This document shows positions 1-8,999 of a stretch of 64,000 bases of DNA, piece by piece. The notes beneath the pieces are model-generated. The model made no database searches. It worked only from the letters and a program-made list of their open reading frames with translations, and was not told the origin of the DNA. The DNA is from Bradyrhizobiaceae bacterium PARB1 (GTDB lineage: Bacteria > Pseudomonadota > Alphaproteobacteria > Rhizobiales > Xanthobacteraceae): contig NKIY01000008.1 of the NCBI GenBank assembly GCA_002256345.1, positions 142,590 to 206,589 of the forward strand, in the 5' to 3' direction. Position 1 is the stretch's first letter, and the number at the start of each line of letters is the position of its first letter. Made by a program: the position numbers and the translations under genes.

Positions 1-695
1 CCGTGCCCTATGAGACGCCCCGCGCGCTGGAGACCGACGAGATTCCCGGCATCATCGCCGCCTATGCGCAGGCGACACGCAATGCCCGCGAGGCTGGTTT
101 CGACGGCGTCGAGGTACACGGCGCCAATGGCTACCTTCTCGAACAGTTCCTGCAGACCCGCAGCAATCAGCGCACCGACCAATATGGCGGCTCCATCGAG
201 AACCGCGCGCGCCTGCTGCTCGAAGTGACGAAGGCTGTGATCGATGCCTGGAGCGCCGATCGCGTCGCAGTCCGAATCTCGCCCTATGGTGTTTCCAACG
301 ATTCCGGCGAAACCGATCCGATGCCGCTCTACAGCTATGTGGCCCGCGAACTCGACAAGCTCGGCCTCGCTTATCTGCATCTCGTCGAACCGCGCACCAG
401 CGGCGTCGGCCGCGCCGAAGTGTTTCACGAGAATGTGCCGAAAGCCTATGAGCTGTTCCGCCCGCTCTGGAAGGGTGTGCTGGTCACCGCCGGCGGCTTC
501 GACGGCGCTTCTGCCGAGGAAGCCGTGGCATCGGGCAATGTGGACATCATCGCCTTCGGCCGACCCTTCATCGCCAATCCGGATCTGCCGGCACGCATCA
601 GGCTGAATGTACCGTTCACCCCCTATAACCGCGCCACCTTCTATGGCGGCGAAGAGAAGGGCTATACGGATTATCCGTTCCATCAGGCCGTCTGA
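1..695 (+). CDS. Old yellow enzyme family alkene reductase (NemA-like), C-terminal part
   Basis: Partial gene; the 5' end lies outside the window and about 230 residues are visible. OYE proteins are FMN-dependent, NAD(P)H-using ene-reductases that reduce activated alkenes, and some reduce nitro-esters. The visible part carries the family signature HGANGYLL (about residues 39-46 of the fragment) followed by NQRTDQYGGS, then the phosphate-binding end of the barrel with TAGGF and FGRPFIANPDL near residue 185. The catalytic His/Asn pair would also be in this half of the barrel or just upstream, and I cannot check the whole site. The end YGGEEKGYTDYP is typical of the NemA branch. A hairpin follows the stop codon. 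The family is certain; the substrate is not known. Confidence 0.9.
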   Translation, partial: VPYETPRALETDEIPGIIAAYAQATRNAREAGFDGVEVHGANGYLLEQFLQTRSNQRTDQYGGSIENRARLLLEVTKAVIDAWSADRVAVRISPYGVSNDSGETDPMPLYSYVARELDKLGLAYLHLVEPRTSGVGRAEVFHENVPKAYELFRPLWKGVLVTAGGFDGASAEEAVASGNVDIIAFGRPFIANPDLPARIRLNVPFTPYNRATFYGGEEKGYTDYPFHQAV

Positions 696-727
696 TTTTG
701 GCACGCCATTCCCGGCGGATACGCAGA

Positions 728-750
728 ACCACGGCTTCCCCCGCCGTGGT
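728..750 (+). terminator. Hairpin after the OYE gene
   Basis: ACCACGGC (728-735) pairs with GCCGTGGT (743-750) around a 7-nt loop, 33 nt after the OYE stop and 19 nt before the next ATG. No long T-run follows, so it may be a weak terminator or an mRNA-stabilising stem. Confidence 0.45.
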
Positions 751-769
751 CCTGTGTTAATTTGGCGTC

Positions 770-2857
770 ATGAACGTCCAGTCCAAGATCGCCATCAGGC
801 ATTCCACCTGCCCGCATGACTGCCCTTCGGCCTGCGGGCTCGATATCGAGGTGATCGATGGCCGCTCGATCGGCCGGGTACGCGGCTCCAAGCAGCAGAC
901 CTACACCGCTGGCGTCGTCTGCGCGAAAGTCGCGCGCTATGCCGAGCGCATCCATCATCCCGAACGGCTGATGCATCCGATGCGCCGCACCGGGCCAAAA
1001 GGCTCAGGGCAATTTTCACGCATCACTTGGGACGAAGCGCTCGACGAGATCGCCGCTAGGTTCAACGAGGCCGAACGCGATTTCGGCGCAGAATCCGTCT
1101 GGCCCTATTACTATGCCGGCACCATGGGCCTGGTGATGCGCGATGGGCTCAATCGCCTCACCCATGAAAAGAAGTATTCGCGCTTCTACGGCACCATCTG
1201 TTCCACCATCGCCTGGGCCGGCTTCGCGGCCGGCACCGGAAAGATTGCCGGCGTCGATCCGCGCGAGATGGTGAAGTCGGACCTCATCGTGATCTGGGGG
1301 ACCAATCCGGTCTCCACCCAGGTCAATGTAATGACCCATGCGACGAAAGCGCGGAAAGAGCGCGGGGCGAAGATCGCGGCCATCGACATCTACGACAACG
1401 ACACCATGAAGCAGGCAGACATCAAGATCCTGCTCCGCCCCGGCACGGATGGCGCCTTCGCTTGCGGCGTCATGCATGTGCTGTTCCGCGACGGCTTTGC
1501 CGATCGCGCCTATCTCGACAAATTCACCGACGCCTCGCCTGAACTGGAAGCGCATCTCGCCACGCGCACACCAGAATGGGCATCGAATATATCAGGCGTG
1601 CCGGCCGCCGAGATCGAGGCCTTTGCGCATCTGATCGGCAACACGCCGCGCAGCTTCTTCCGCCTTGGCTATGGTTTCACCCGCAGCCGCAACGGGGCTG
1701 CGCAGATGCATGCGGCCCTCTGCATCCCAGCGGTGACCGGTGCCTGGCAGCACGAAGGCGGCGGCGCGTTCTTCAACAATGGCGCGATCTGGAAATTCGA
1801 CAAGACGCTGATCGAAGGCCTCGACGCCATCGATCCGACGGTGCGCCGCCTCGATCAATCCAGGATCGGCTGCATCCTGACCGGCGATGCGGAAGCGCTG
1901 CAGAACGGCCCGCCCGTGAAGGCGATGCTGATCCAGAACACCAATCCCGTTACCGTCGCGCCAGAACAGGCGCTGGTGCGTCAGGGCTTTGCACGCGACG
2001 ACCTTTTTGTGGCGGTGCATGAGCAGTTCATGACGGAAACGGCCATGATGGCGGACCTTGTTCTTCCCGCCACCATGTTCATGGAGCACGACGACCTCTA
2101 TTATGGCGGCGGCCATCAGCACATCTCCGTCGGCGCCAAGCTGATCGATGCGCCGGAAGAATGCCGCTCAAATCACGAAGTCCTGCAGGGACTTGCTGCG
2201 CGTCTCGGCGCCACCCATCGCGGTTTTGCGATGACATCGCGTGAGATCATCGACGAGACGCTGAAGGTCAGCGGACGCGGCGGCATCGACGAGCTCGAGG
2301 CCGATATCTGGCGCGACCTGCAGCCGGATTTCCGTGCCTCGCATTATCTCGACGGCTTCGCCCATGCCGATGGCAAATTCCACTTCAAGGCCGACTGGGC
2401 CAAGGTGCCGCTCGCCAATGCCGGCCTGATGGGCGCATGGGAAGACATGCCATCCTTCCCCGACCACTGGGCCGTGATTGAGGCGATCGACGAGGCGCAT
2501 CCGTTCCGTCTCGCCACCAGCCCGTCGCGCAGCTTCCTGAATACGAGCTTCAATGAAACGCCGTCATCACAGGCCCGGGAGGGCGCGCCGACGGTGATGA
2601 TCCATCCAGTGGACGCCGCCGATCACGGCATCGCCGATGGCGACGCCGTAACGCTCGGCAACCCACGCGGCGAGACCACGCTGACCGCACGCATCTTCGA
2701 CGGCGTGCGTCGCGGTGTACTGATCGCTGAATCGATCTTCCCGAACAAATCCCATCTCGGCGGCCGCGGCATCAACATGCTCACCGGCGGCGAAGCCGTG
2801 GCGCCCTATGGCGGCGCCGCGTTTCACGACAACAAGGTGTGGATGAAGAAGGCGTAA
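770..2857 (+). CDS. Molybdopterin-dependent oxidoreductase (DMSO reductase superfamily), cytoplasmic
   Basis: A 695-residue bis-MGD type oxidoreductase. The N-terminus has a [4Fe-4S] motif with Cys14, Cys18, Cys22 and Cys51, followed by Lys53, which in this superfamily sits between the cluster and the pterin. Downstream blocks fit the superfamily: IVIWGTNP near residue 173, IQNTNPV, VLPATMFMEHDD, and a C-terminal MGD-binding domain (VMIHPVDAADHGI, GDAVTLGNPRG). Cys144 in GTICSTIAWAG lies roughly where the Mo ligand falls, which is an inference. There is no Tat or Sec signal, so the enzyme should be cytoplasmic. No electron-transfer subunit or maturation gene is adjacent, so its electron partner is unknown. 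The substrate cannot be read from sequence; similar stand-alone proteins are usually labelled anaerobic dehydrogenase or formate dehydrogenase-like. Confidence 0.88.
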   Translation: MNVQSKIAIRHSTCPHDCPSACGLDIEVIDGRSIGRVRGSKQQTYTAGVVCAKVARYAERIHHPERLMHPMRRTGPKGSGQFSRITWDEALDEIAARFNEAERDFGAESVWPYYYAGTMGLVMRDGLNRLTHEKKYSRFYGTICSTIAWAGFAAGTGKIAGVDPREMVKSDLIVIWGTNPVSTQVNVMTHATKARKERGAKIAAIDIYDNDTMKQADIKILLRPGTDGAFACGVMHVLFRDGFADRAYLDKFTDASPELEAHLATRTPEWASNISGVPAAEIEAFAHLIGNTPRSFFRLGYGFTRSRNGAAQMHAALCIPAVTGAWQHEGGGAFFNNGAIWKFDKTLIEGLDAIDPTVRRLDQSRIGCILTGDAEALQNGPPVKAMLIQNTNPVTVAPEQALVRQGFARDDLFVAVHEQFMTETAMMADLVLPATMFMEHDDLYYGGGHQHISVGAKLIDAPEECRSNHEVLQGLAARLGATHRGFAMTSREIIDETLKVSGRGGIDELEADIWRDLQPDFRASHYLDGFAHADGKFHFKADWAKVPLANAGLMGAWEDMPSFPDHWAVIEAIDEAHPFRLATSPSRSFLNTSFNETPSSQAREGAPTVMIHPVDAADHGIADGDAVTLGNPRGETTLTARIFDGVRRGVLIAESIFPNKSHLGGRGINMLTGGEAVAPYGGAAFHDNKVWMKKA

Positions 2858-2865
2858 TCACTCCC

Positions 2866-3012
2866 TGTCGTCCCGGCCTAGCACGCCGAAGGCGTGCGCG
2901 GCGCCGGGATCCATACACGCTGTCAATATGGTCAAAATACCAGCGGCGCGGGCTTTGCGAGAGCAATCACTCCTTCGGAGGGTATGGGTCCCGGCTTTCG
3001 CCGGGACGACAA
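2866..3012. repeat. Composite palindromic repeat, family B (copy 1)
   Basis: About 147 bp beginning TGTCGTCCCGGCC and ending GGTCCCGGC-TTTC-GCCGGGACGAC, so the outer arms are complementary. The same outer arms recur at 11087-11211 and 51818-51938, with a solo hairpin at 58469-58495. It sits between two convergent genes, immediately before the GMC stop codon, and could act as a bidirectional terminator. Confidence 0.75.
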
Positions 3013-3013
3013 T

Positions 3014-4657
3014 TCACCGCGCATCCTCCAGAATCATATCCGACGCCTTCTCCGCGATCATGATCACCGGAGCGTTCGTATTGCCCGACATCAGATCCGG
3101 CATGATCGACGCATCCACCACACGCAGGCCTTCGATGCCGCGCACCCGAAGACGCTGGTCCACCACCGCCCGCGCATCGCTGCCCATGCGACAAGTTGAA
3201 GTCGGGTGATAGACCGTGCTGCCGCGCTTGCGACAGAAGGCGAGCCAATCGTCATCCGTCACAGTGCCCGGACCGGGATCGACCTCCTTGGTGATGAACG
3301 GCTTCATGGCCGGCGCATTCAGGATCTTCCGCAGGATCTTGAGCCCTTCAACATTAGCTGTGCGATCGGTTTCCGTGGCCAGATAGTTGATGCGAATCTC
3401 CGGCGCCACCGAAGGATCCGCGCTCTTGATCTTGAGCGACCCGCGGCTTTCCGGACGCAGCTGACACACCGAGGCCGAGTAGCCAGAGAACGGATGCAGC
3501 TTCTCGCCCATCTTGTCGGTGGAGAATGGCAGGAAGTGAATCTGGATATCTGGCGAGGCCATGCGCGGATCGGTCTTGAAGAAGGCGCCGGTGGTGCCGG
3601 CGGCATAGGTCAGCGGTCCCTTGCGGAACGCGGCATATTGCAGACCCATCATCATCTTGCGGACGGGATTGTTGACGAAATCATTGAGCGTGATCTTCTG
3701 CGGGCACTCCATCACCATGCGCACCTGCATGTGATCCTGCAGATCCGCACCGACCCCGGGCGCATCGAGCAGCACATCGATGCCATGCCGCTTCAACAAA
3801 TCCGCAGGGCCGACGCCGGACAGCTGCAGCAATTGCGGCGAATTATACGCGCCGCTCGACACCAGCACCTCCTTGCGTGCGAGTGCCGTCCTGATCTTGC
3901 CGTGCTGTTTGAACTGCACGCCCACGGCACGCTTGCCTTCGAAAACGAGCCGCTGCGCCGGCGCATCGGTCTCAACACGCAGATTGCCGTGACCGTTCTT
4001 CAGCGCCGGCCGCAGATAGGCGCGCGCCGTCGAGGCGCGGCGGCCGCCTTTGGTCGTGGTCTGAAACCAGCCGGCGCCCTCCTGCGTCGCACCATTGAAG
4101 TCGTTGTTCACGGGAAGGCCGGTCTGCGCGGCGGCAGCGATAAACGCCTCCGACAGCGGATCGGGGCAGCGCGAATCCGACACCGGCAGCGGCCCGCCGA
4201 CGCCATGATACTCGTCAGACCCCCGCGCCTGATTCTCAGCTTTCTTGAAATAGGGCAGCACGTCGTCATAGCCCCAGCCGGCATTGCCGAGCTGCCGCCA
4301 GCGATCATAGTCCTCATGCTGACCGCGCACATAAAGGAGGCCGTTGATAGAGCTGGAGCCACCAAGCACTTTTCCGCGCGGCTGAAAAACCTTGCGGTCG
4401 TTGAGGCCAGGCTCCGGCTCGGTCTCATACATCCAGTTGACAGATTTCTCCTTGAACAGCTTGCCATAACCGAGCGGAACGTGGATCCAGATATTGCGAT
4501 CCTGCGGGCCTGCTTCGAGCAGAAGCACCGAGTATTTGCCCGACGCCGACAGGCGATTGGCAAGCACGCAGCCGGCCGAGCCGGCACCCACGATAACGTA
4601 ATCGGCCTCGATGGCATCAGCCGACGCGCGATGCCCCGACGCAGTTGAACCGCTCAT
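3014..4657 (-). CDS. GMC family FAD-dependent oxidoreductase (choline/alcohol dehydrogenase type)
   Basis: A 547-residue flavoprotein. The N-terminal Rossmann motif GAGSAG (residues 24-29) follows VIVG, and the GMC signature PRGKVLGGSSSINGLLYVRG comes near residue 95. The C-terminal catalytic His lies in VYHPTSTCRMG, and the paired second position is in MSGNTNAPVIMIAEKA. Members oxidise primary alcohols or choline to aldehydes using FAD. The length matches bacterial choline and alkanol dehydrogenases (530-560 residues). It stands alone: no betB, betI or choline transporter is nearby, so an alcohol dehydrogenase role is at least as likely as choline oxidation. The start at 4657 is preceded by GGGGGAAAC as a ribosome site. 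A perfect 8-bp inverted repeat lies just upstream. Confidence 0.88.
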   Translation of the reverse strand: MSGSTASGHRASADAIEADYVIVGAGSAGCVLANRLSASGKYSVLLLEAGPQDRNIWIHVPLGYGKLFKEKSVNWMYETEPEPGLNDRKVFQPRGKVLGGSSSINGLLYVRGQHEDYDRWRQLGNAGWGYDDVLPYFKKAENQARGSDEYHGVGGPLPVSDSRCPDPLSEAFIAAAAQTGLPVNNDFNGATQEGAGWFQTTTKGGRRASTARAYLRPALKNGHGNLRVETDAPAQRLVFEGKRAVGVQFKQHGKIRTALARKEVLVSSGAYNSPQLLQLSGVGPADLLKRHGIDVLLDAPGVGADLQDHMQVRMVMECPQKITLNDFVNNPVRKMMMGLQYAAFRKGPLTYAAGTTGAFFKTDPRMASPDIQIHFLPFSTDKMGEKLHPFSGYSASVCQLRPESRGSLKIKSADPSVAPEIRINYLATETDRTANVEGLKILRKILNAPAMKPFITKEVDPGPGTVTDDDWLAFCRKRGSTVYHPTSTCRMGSDARAVVDQRLRVRGIEGLRVVDASIMPDLMSGNTNAPVIMIAEKASDMILEDAR

Positions 4658-4671
4658 GTTTCCCCCGAATG

Positions 4672-4690
4672 GTTTTCAGCAACTGAAAAC
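4672..4690. promoter_or_regulatory. Perfect inverted repeat upstream of the GMC gene
   Basis: GTTTTCAG (4672-4679), loop CAA, CTGAAAAC (4683-4690), placed 15-33 nt before the GMC start. It could be an operator overlapping the promoter or a 5'-UTR stem-loop. No regulator gene is adjacent. The rest of 4691-4910 shows no gene. Confidence 0.4.
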
Positions 4691-4910
4691 GGAAACAGCG
4701 GGGAAGTAAATGGGACGAAAACGGCGCATGGCCGGCATGCGCGGGGTCGCGCGTCCGGCAAGATCATCACCTTTGAAAGGTTCTTCTCCGCGTAACCAAT
4801 TTGGTGACGCGCGGTTCGACTTTTGTGCGCTGCCGCGTGCATAGCCGCATGCATCATCGCGGTTAAATGACGCTTGCCCTCCCCCCGTGGCCCGGTAACA
4901 GTTTTCGGCA

Positions 4911-6035
4911 ATGAACCGGCGCATCGCCGGACCAACAACATGGGAAACGCCAGTGACCAGTACCGCCAAACTTTCCGGCCCTCTGAAGGGCACACGCATC
5001 GTCGAATTCGCCGGCATCGGCCCCGGTCCCTTCGCTTGCATGCTGCTCGCCGATATGGGCGCCGAGGTCATCACGCTGGTACGTCCCAAGCAACATCCGA
5101 AAGGTGCGTCAGCGCGCGGTCGCAAGATCGTCGAGGTCGATCTCAAGGACAAATCCAGCATCGCGCAAGTGTTGTCGCTGCTCGACGGCGCCGATGCGCT
5201 GGTCGAAGGCTATCGCCCCGGCGTGATGGAGCGTCTCGGCCTCGGGCCCGATGTCGTGCTCGGCCGCAACAAAAAACTCGTCTATGGCCGCATGACCGGA
5301 TGGGGTCAGGAAGGCCCGCTGGCGCAAGCTGCCGGCCATGACATCAACTACATTTCCATCACCGGCGCCCTTGCTGCCATCGGCGGCGCGGACAAGCCAG
5401 TGCCGCCGCTCAATCTCGTCGGCGATTTCGGTGGCGGCTCGATGTATCTGGTGATGGGCATGCTCGCCGCGATGCTGGAGGCCAACAAGTCCGGCCAGGG
5501 TCAGGTGGTGGACGCCGCCATGTGCGACGGTGCGGCCTCGCTGATCACCATGTTCTTCGATATGACCGCGGCCGGCCGCTGGAAGGAACAGCGCGAGGCC
5601 AACATGCTCGACGGCGGCGCGCATTTCTATGGCGTCTATGAATGCAGCTGCGGCAACTTTATCTCGATCGGCTCCATCGAACCGCAATTTTACGCGCAAC
5701 TGCGCGAGCTGGCCGGCCTTGATGAGGGCTGTTTCGATGCGCAGATGGATCAGAAGCAGTGGGCTGCGCTGAAGGACAAGCTCGTCGCCGTGTTCAAGAC
5801 GAAGAGCCGCGACGAGTGGTCGAACATCATGGAAGGCACGGACGTGTGCTTTGCGCCAGTACTAACCATGTCGGAAGCCACGAAACATCCGCACATGGTC
5901 GCGCGCGAGGTCTTCATCCAGCACGACGGCGCAACGCAGCCGGGACCGGCGCCGCGCTTCTCGCGCACGCCATCAGCTGCACGGATGCCCGTGAGGGCGG
6001 AGCTGGTCGAGGCTGTGAAGAGCTGGGCGAACTAA
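4911..6035 (+). CDS. CaiB/BaiF family CoA transferase, alpha-methylacyl-CoA racemase-like
   Basis: A 374-residue protein. Family III CoA transferases and racemases share an interlocked dimer; the racemases (MCR/AMACR) invert the 2-methyl stereocentre of acyl-CoA esters so that branched chains can enter beta-oxidation. Seen here are LKGTRIVEFAGIGPGPFACMLLADMGAEVI at the N-terminus (given in pieces: GIGPGPF, LADMGAEV), the catalytic-type His in GHDINYISI and Asp in VGDFGGGSMYL, and the HFYGVYEC segment. The His/Asp pair favours racemase over transferase. The translation can begin at ATG 4911 or at GTG 4953, which removes 14 poorly conserved residues; neither has a strong ribosome site. It is divergent from the GMC gene. 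Confidence 0.85.
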   Translation: MNRRIAGPTTWETPVTSTAKLSGPLKGTRIVEFAGIGPGPFACMLLADMGAEVITLVRPKQHPKGASARGRKIVEVDLKDKSSIAQVLSLLDGADALVEGYRPGVMERLGLGPDVVLGRNKKLVYGRMTGWGQEGPLAQAAGHDINYISITGALAAIGGADKPVPPLNLVGDFGGGSMYLVMGMLAAMLEANKSGQGQVVDAAMCDGAASLITMFFDMTAAGRWKEQREANMLDGGAHFYGVYECSCGNFISIGSIEPQFYAQLRELAGLDEGCFDAQMDQKQWAALKDKLVAVFKTKSRDEWSNIMEGTDVCFAPVLTMSEATKHPHMVAREVFIQHDGATQPGPAPRFSRTPSAARMPVRAELVEAVKSWAN

Positions 6036-6048
6036 GCGAAGGCGCTCT

Positions 6049-6229
6049 TATCCCTCCCCGGAGCGAAACGACTGGAGAGGGTGGATCGAGGCGAGCGTTC
6101 AGCGAGCTTCGAGACGGGTGGGGTGCCTCCCCAAACGCGGACGGTGTGTGGGGAGAGACCCCACCCGTCCGGCCTTCGCCCGGCCACCCTCCCCGCGGCG
6201 GCGCTTCGCTGCTTGGGGGAGGGAAAGAA
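6049..6229. repeat. Long imperfect palindrome, family A (copy 1)
   Basis: About 180 bp opening with TATCCCTCCCC and closing with GGGGGAGGGAAAG, with the internal core GGTGGATCGA...CGAGACGGGTGGGG. The same ends and core recur at 29389-29536 and 63495-63677. It fills the gap between two convergent genes. Confidence 0.7.
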
Positions 6230-6231
6230 AA

Positions 6232-7233
6232 CTAAACCGGCAAGCCGTTCTTCTGCGCCAGCTCCTTCAGCGACACCTGCGGGCGGGCGCCGATATGCTG
6301 GATCACTTCGGCCGCCGCGAGCGCGCCGAGTTTGCCGGCATTTTCATAACCGACATTGCGCACGAGACCGAACAGGAAACCCGCCGCGAACAGATCGCCA
6401 GCGCCGGTCGTATCCACCAGCTTCTCGATCTTGTGCGCAGGCACAGCCACCACGCCCTCGACCGAGACCACGACACAGCCCTTCTCGCTACGCGTGACGA
6501 CGCCGAGCTTGATGTCCTTGCGGAGCTCGCCGAGCGCCTTGTCGAAATCATCCGTCTCGTAGAGCGAGCTCAGCTCGGCTTCGTTCGCGAAGATGATATC
6601 GACGGTGCCATTGCGCATCAGATCAAGGAATTCGCTGCGATAACGGCCGACGCAGAACGCGTCCGACAGCGTCAGCGCCACCTTGCGGCCGGCATCATGG
6701 GCGATTTTCGAAGCCTTGATGAAGGCTTCCTTGGCGCTGGCCGGATCCCACAGATAGCCTTCGAGATAGATATATTGCGAAGCCGCGATGGCCGCCGGAT
6801 CGATATCCTCCGGTGTCAGGTCCTGTGCCGCACCGAGATAGGTATTCATGGTGCGCTCGCCATCCGGCGTCACCAGAATATAGGAGCAGCCGGTGGCCGG
6901 ACCGGCCGCGGCTGGCCTGGTCTCATAGGACACGCCGGCCGAGCGGATGTCGTGGCTGTAGAGCTTTCCGATCTGGTCGTCCTTGACCTTGCCGACATAG
7001 GCGACGGTCGCGCCAAGACTGGCGAGGCCGACAATCGTATTGGCCGCGGAGCCGCCCGACATTTCGGTGGCCGGGCCCATCGCGTCATAGATCGCCTTGG
7101 CGCGGGCTTCATCGATCAGCGCCATGCCGCCTTTGTTCATCTGATGGGCGGCCAGGAATGCGTCGTCGGTCTGCACCAGCACGTCGAAGATCGCGTTGCC
7201 GATTGCAAGCACGTCGTATTTCGCTGAAGTCAT
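6232..7233 (-). CDS. Adenosine kinase (PfkB family sugar kinase)
   Basis: A 333-residue PfkB/ribokinase-fold kinase that phosphorylates adenosine to AMP with ATP in purine salvage. The N-terminus YDVLAIGNAIFDVL and GGSAANTIVGLASLG match the first PfkB region; the second signature DTTGAGDLFAAGF starts at residue 274, with Asp280 as the catalytic base. The length and the NAIFDVL motif point to the bacterial adenosine kinase branch; other PfkB nucleoside or sugar kinases are possible. The reading frame is open up to 7434, but the upstream codons are Arg-rich and unlike any kinase, so I start at ATG 7233. It is divergent from murJ, with a 127-bp shared promoter region. Confidence 0.88.
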   Translation of the reverse strand: MTSAKYDVLAIGNAIFDVLVQTDDAFLAAHQMNKGGMALIDEARAKAIYDAMGPATEMSGGSAANTIVGLASLGATVAYVGKVKDDQIGKLYSHDIRSAGVSYETRPAAAGPATGCSYILVTPDGERTMNTYLGAAQDLTPEDIDPAAIAASQYIYLEGYLWDPASAKEAFIKASKIAHDAGRKVALTLSDAFCVGRYRSEFLDLMRNGTVDIIFANEAELSSLYETDDFDKALGELRKDIKLGVVTRSEKGCVVVSVEGVVAVPAHKIEKLVDTTGAGDLFAAGFLFGLVRNVGYENAGKLGALAAAEVIQHIGARPQVSLKELAQKNGLPV

Positions 7234-7360
7234 TAAGATTATCCCGTTGCGGCGATTGCGGGGACGGGGCGAATGGTCTTCAACTCGCCCCGCGGCCAGA
7301 TGGCTGCGACTATCACACCCCGCCCGGCGCCAGCAAGGATGCCTCCTCCGTGACGGTTCC

Positions 7361-8908
7361 ATGATCCGCTCAATTTTGATGGTTTCCACGGGCACGCTGG
7401 CTTCGCGCCTGCTCGGCTTTCTGCGCGATGCCATGGTTGCGGCACTGCTGGGTGCAGGTGCCGTTGCGGATGCGTTTCTGGTGGCGTTTCAACTGATCAA
7501 TGTGGTGCGCCGCCTGCTCACCGAGGGTGCATTGAATGCGGCGCTCATTCCGGCCTGGTCGCGCATCAATGCCCTTGAAGGCCCGGAAGCGGCTGCGGCC
7601 TTTGCGGGGCGTATTCTTTGTACCATAGGCGTTGCCGTTCTTATTGCTGCGCTCCTGATTGGCATTGCGATGCCGATGGTCATTGCGCTGGTTGCACCCG
7701 GCTTTATCGGCCAACCGACGCTGCAGCTTGCGGTCGATCATGCGCGGCTGATGCTGCCCTATCTCGCTTTCGCCGGACCGGTCACGGTGATGATGGGTCT
7801 CTACAATGCGCAAGGACGCTTTGCGCTGACGGCTTTCTCGCCGCTGCTGTTCAATGGCGCGCTGATCGCAGTCATGACGCTATTGCTGGTGTGGCCGCAG
7901 CAAGCAACCACTGCCGCTATGGCTATGGCGGCGACCGTCGGAATCGCCGGTTTTTTGCAGCTATCGATGCTTTTGTTGCGTCAGCAGAGGGGCAGACTTG
8001 CGGCACCCTTGCGGCTGTCGCTCGATAACCAAATGCGCGATTTTCTGCGCAAGGCGCTGCCCGGAATGGTCGCCAGTTCCGGTCCGCAGCTCCTCATCGT
8101 CGGCGCCGCCATCGTCGCCTCGACGATGCCGTCGGCCGTGTCATGGCTGTACTTCGCCAATCGCCTGATCGAACTGCCGCTGGGCATTGTCGGCACGGCG
8201 ATGGGCACCGTGCTGATCCCGGAACTGACGCGCGCGGCGCGCGAGGATAATCACGCGATGATGACCCATGCGCAATCGCGCGGAATCGAACTCGCCATCG
8301 GCCTCACTTTGCCGGCAACGCTCGGATTGATCGTGTTGAGCACTCCGATCGTACGACTGTTGTTCGAACACGGCGCGTTCACCGCGCGCGATGCTGCGGC
8401 CACGGCACAGGCCATGATCTGGCTCGCGCTTGCATTGCCGGCGCATGTGTTGATCAAGGCGTTGTCGCCGGCCTTTTTCGCGCGCGAAAATACGAGAACG
8501 CCATTGATGGCGACGCTGCTCGGCCTGATCGTCGCAATAGTAGCCGCTTACTTGCTCGGCGAATCCTTCGGTGCGAGTGGCATCGCGGCGGCGATTACAC
8601 TGGCGGCGTGGAGCAGCGCGATCGTGCTGATGATCCAGGGCGGTCGCTCGTTCGGCTGGGCAATCGATGCGGATGCGAGACGGCGGCTGCCCATCATCAT
8701 GCTGGCGGCGCTGACGATGGGCGCGCTGCTGTGGCTGCTTGCGCAAGCGCTGCCAACTGCCGGTCACAAGCTCGGCCAGACCGCTTTGCTGGCGCTGCAG
8801 ATCGCATGTGGCCTCGCGATCTATGCCGCTCCCCTGATACTGTCCGGCACGCTGCGCTGGCGGGATATCCGTGGTGCACTCAAAAAGTCTGGCGCTCCCG
8901 CCGCCTGA
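7361..8908 (+). CDS. murJ: Lipid II flippase MurJ (MviN family)
   Basis: A 515-residue polytopic inner-membrane protein of the MOP superfamily that moves lipid II across the membrane for peptidoglycan synthesis. The start MIRSILMVSTGTLASRLLGF with RDAMVAALLGAG and DAFLVAFQLINVVRRLLTEGA is diagnostic: conserved Arg residues line the central cavity, and TEGALNAALIPAW is typical of MurJ. About 14 hydrophobic helices can be counted, matching the family. The open frame extends upstream to 7196, but those codons overlap the divergent kinase and lack family similarity, so ATG 7361 is preferred. It is followed after 91 bp by trpS, a pairing seen in other Rhizobiales. Confidence 0.95.
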   Translation: MIRSILMVSTGTLASRLLGFLRDAMVAALLGAGAVADAFLVAFQLINVVRRLLTEGALNAALIPAWSRINALEGPEAAAAFAGRILCTIGVAVLIAALLIGIAMPMVIALVAPGFIGQPTLQLAVDHARLMLPYLAFAGPVTVMMGLYNAQGRFALTAFSPLLFNGALIAVMTLLLVWPQQATTAAMAMAATVGIAGFLQLSMLLLRQQRGRLAAPLRLSLDNQMRDFLRKALPGMVASSGPQLLIVGAAIVASTMPSAVSWLYFANRLIELPLGIVGTAMGTVLIPELTRAAREDNHAMMTHAQSRGIELAIGLTLPATLGLIVLSTPIVRLLFEHGAFTARDAAATAQAMIWLALALPAHVLIKALSPAFFARENTRTPLMATLLGLIVAIVAAYLLGESFGASGIAAAITLAAWSSAIVLMIQGGRSFGWAIDADARRRLPIIMLAALTMGALLWLLAQALPTAGHKLGQTALLALQIACGLAIYAAPLILSGTLRWRDIRGALKKSGAPAA

Positions 8909-8999
8909 CCTTGTGACATTGGTCATGGACGCCGCGCGGCGCCTGTGGCAAGGGACGCCGCGGCCCGCATTCCACCACGGGCGTAGAAGGAACTAGGCT

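Noticed and set aside
3206..4648. 480-codon plus-strand frame opposite the GMC oxidoreductase
   Set aside because: Arg/His-rich shadow; the minus strand has full GMC motifs.
6049..6229. Repeat clusters as a CRISPR array
   Set aside because: The palindromes are dispersed single copies with no regular spacer-repeat unit and no cas genes.
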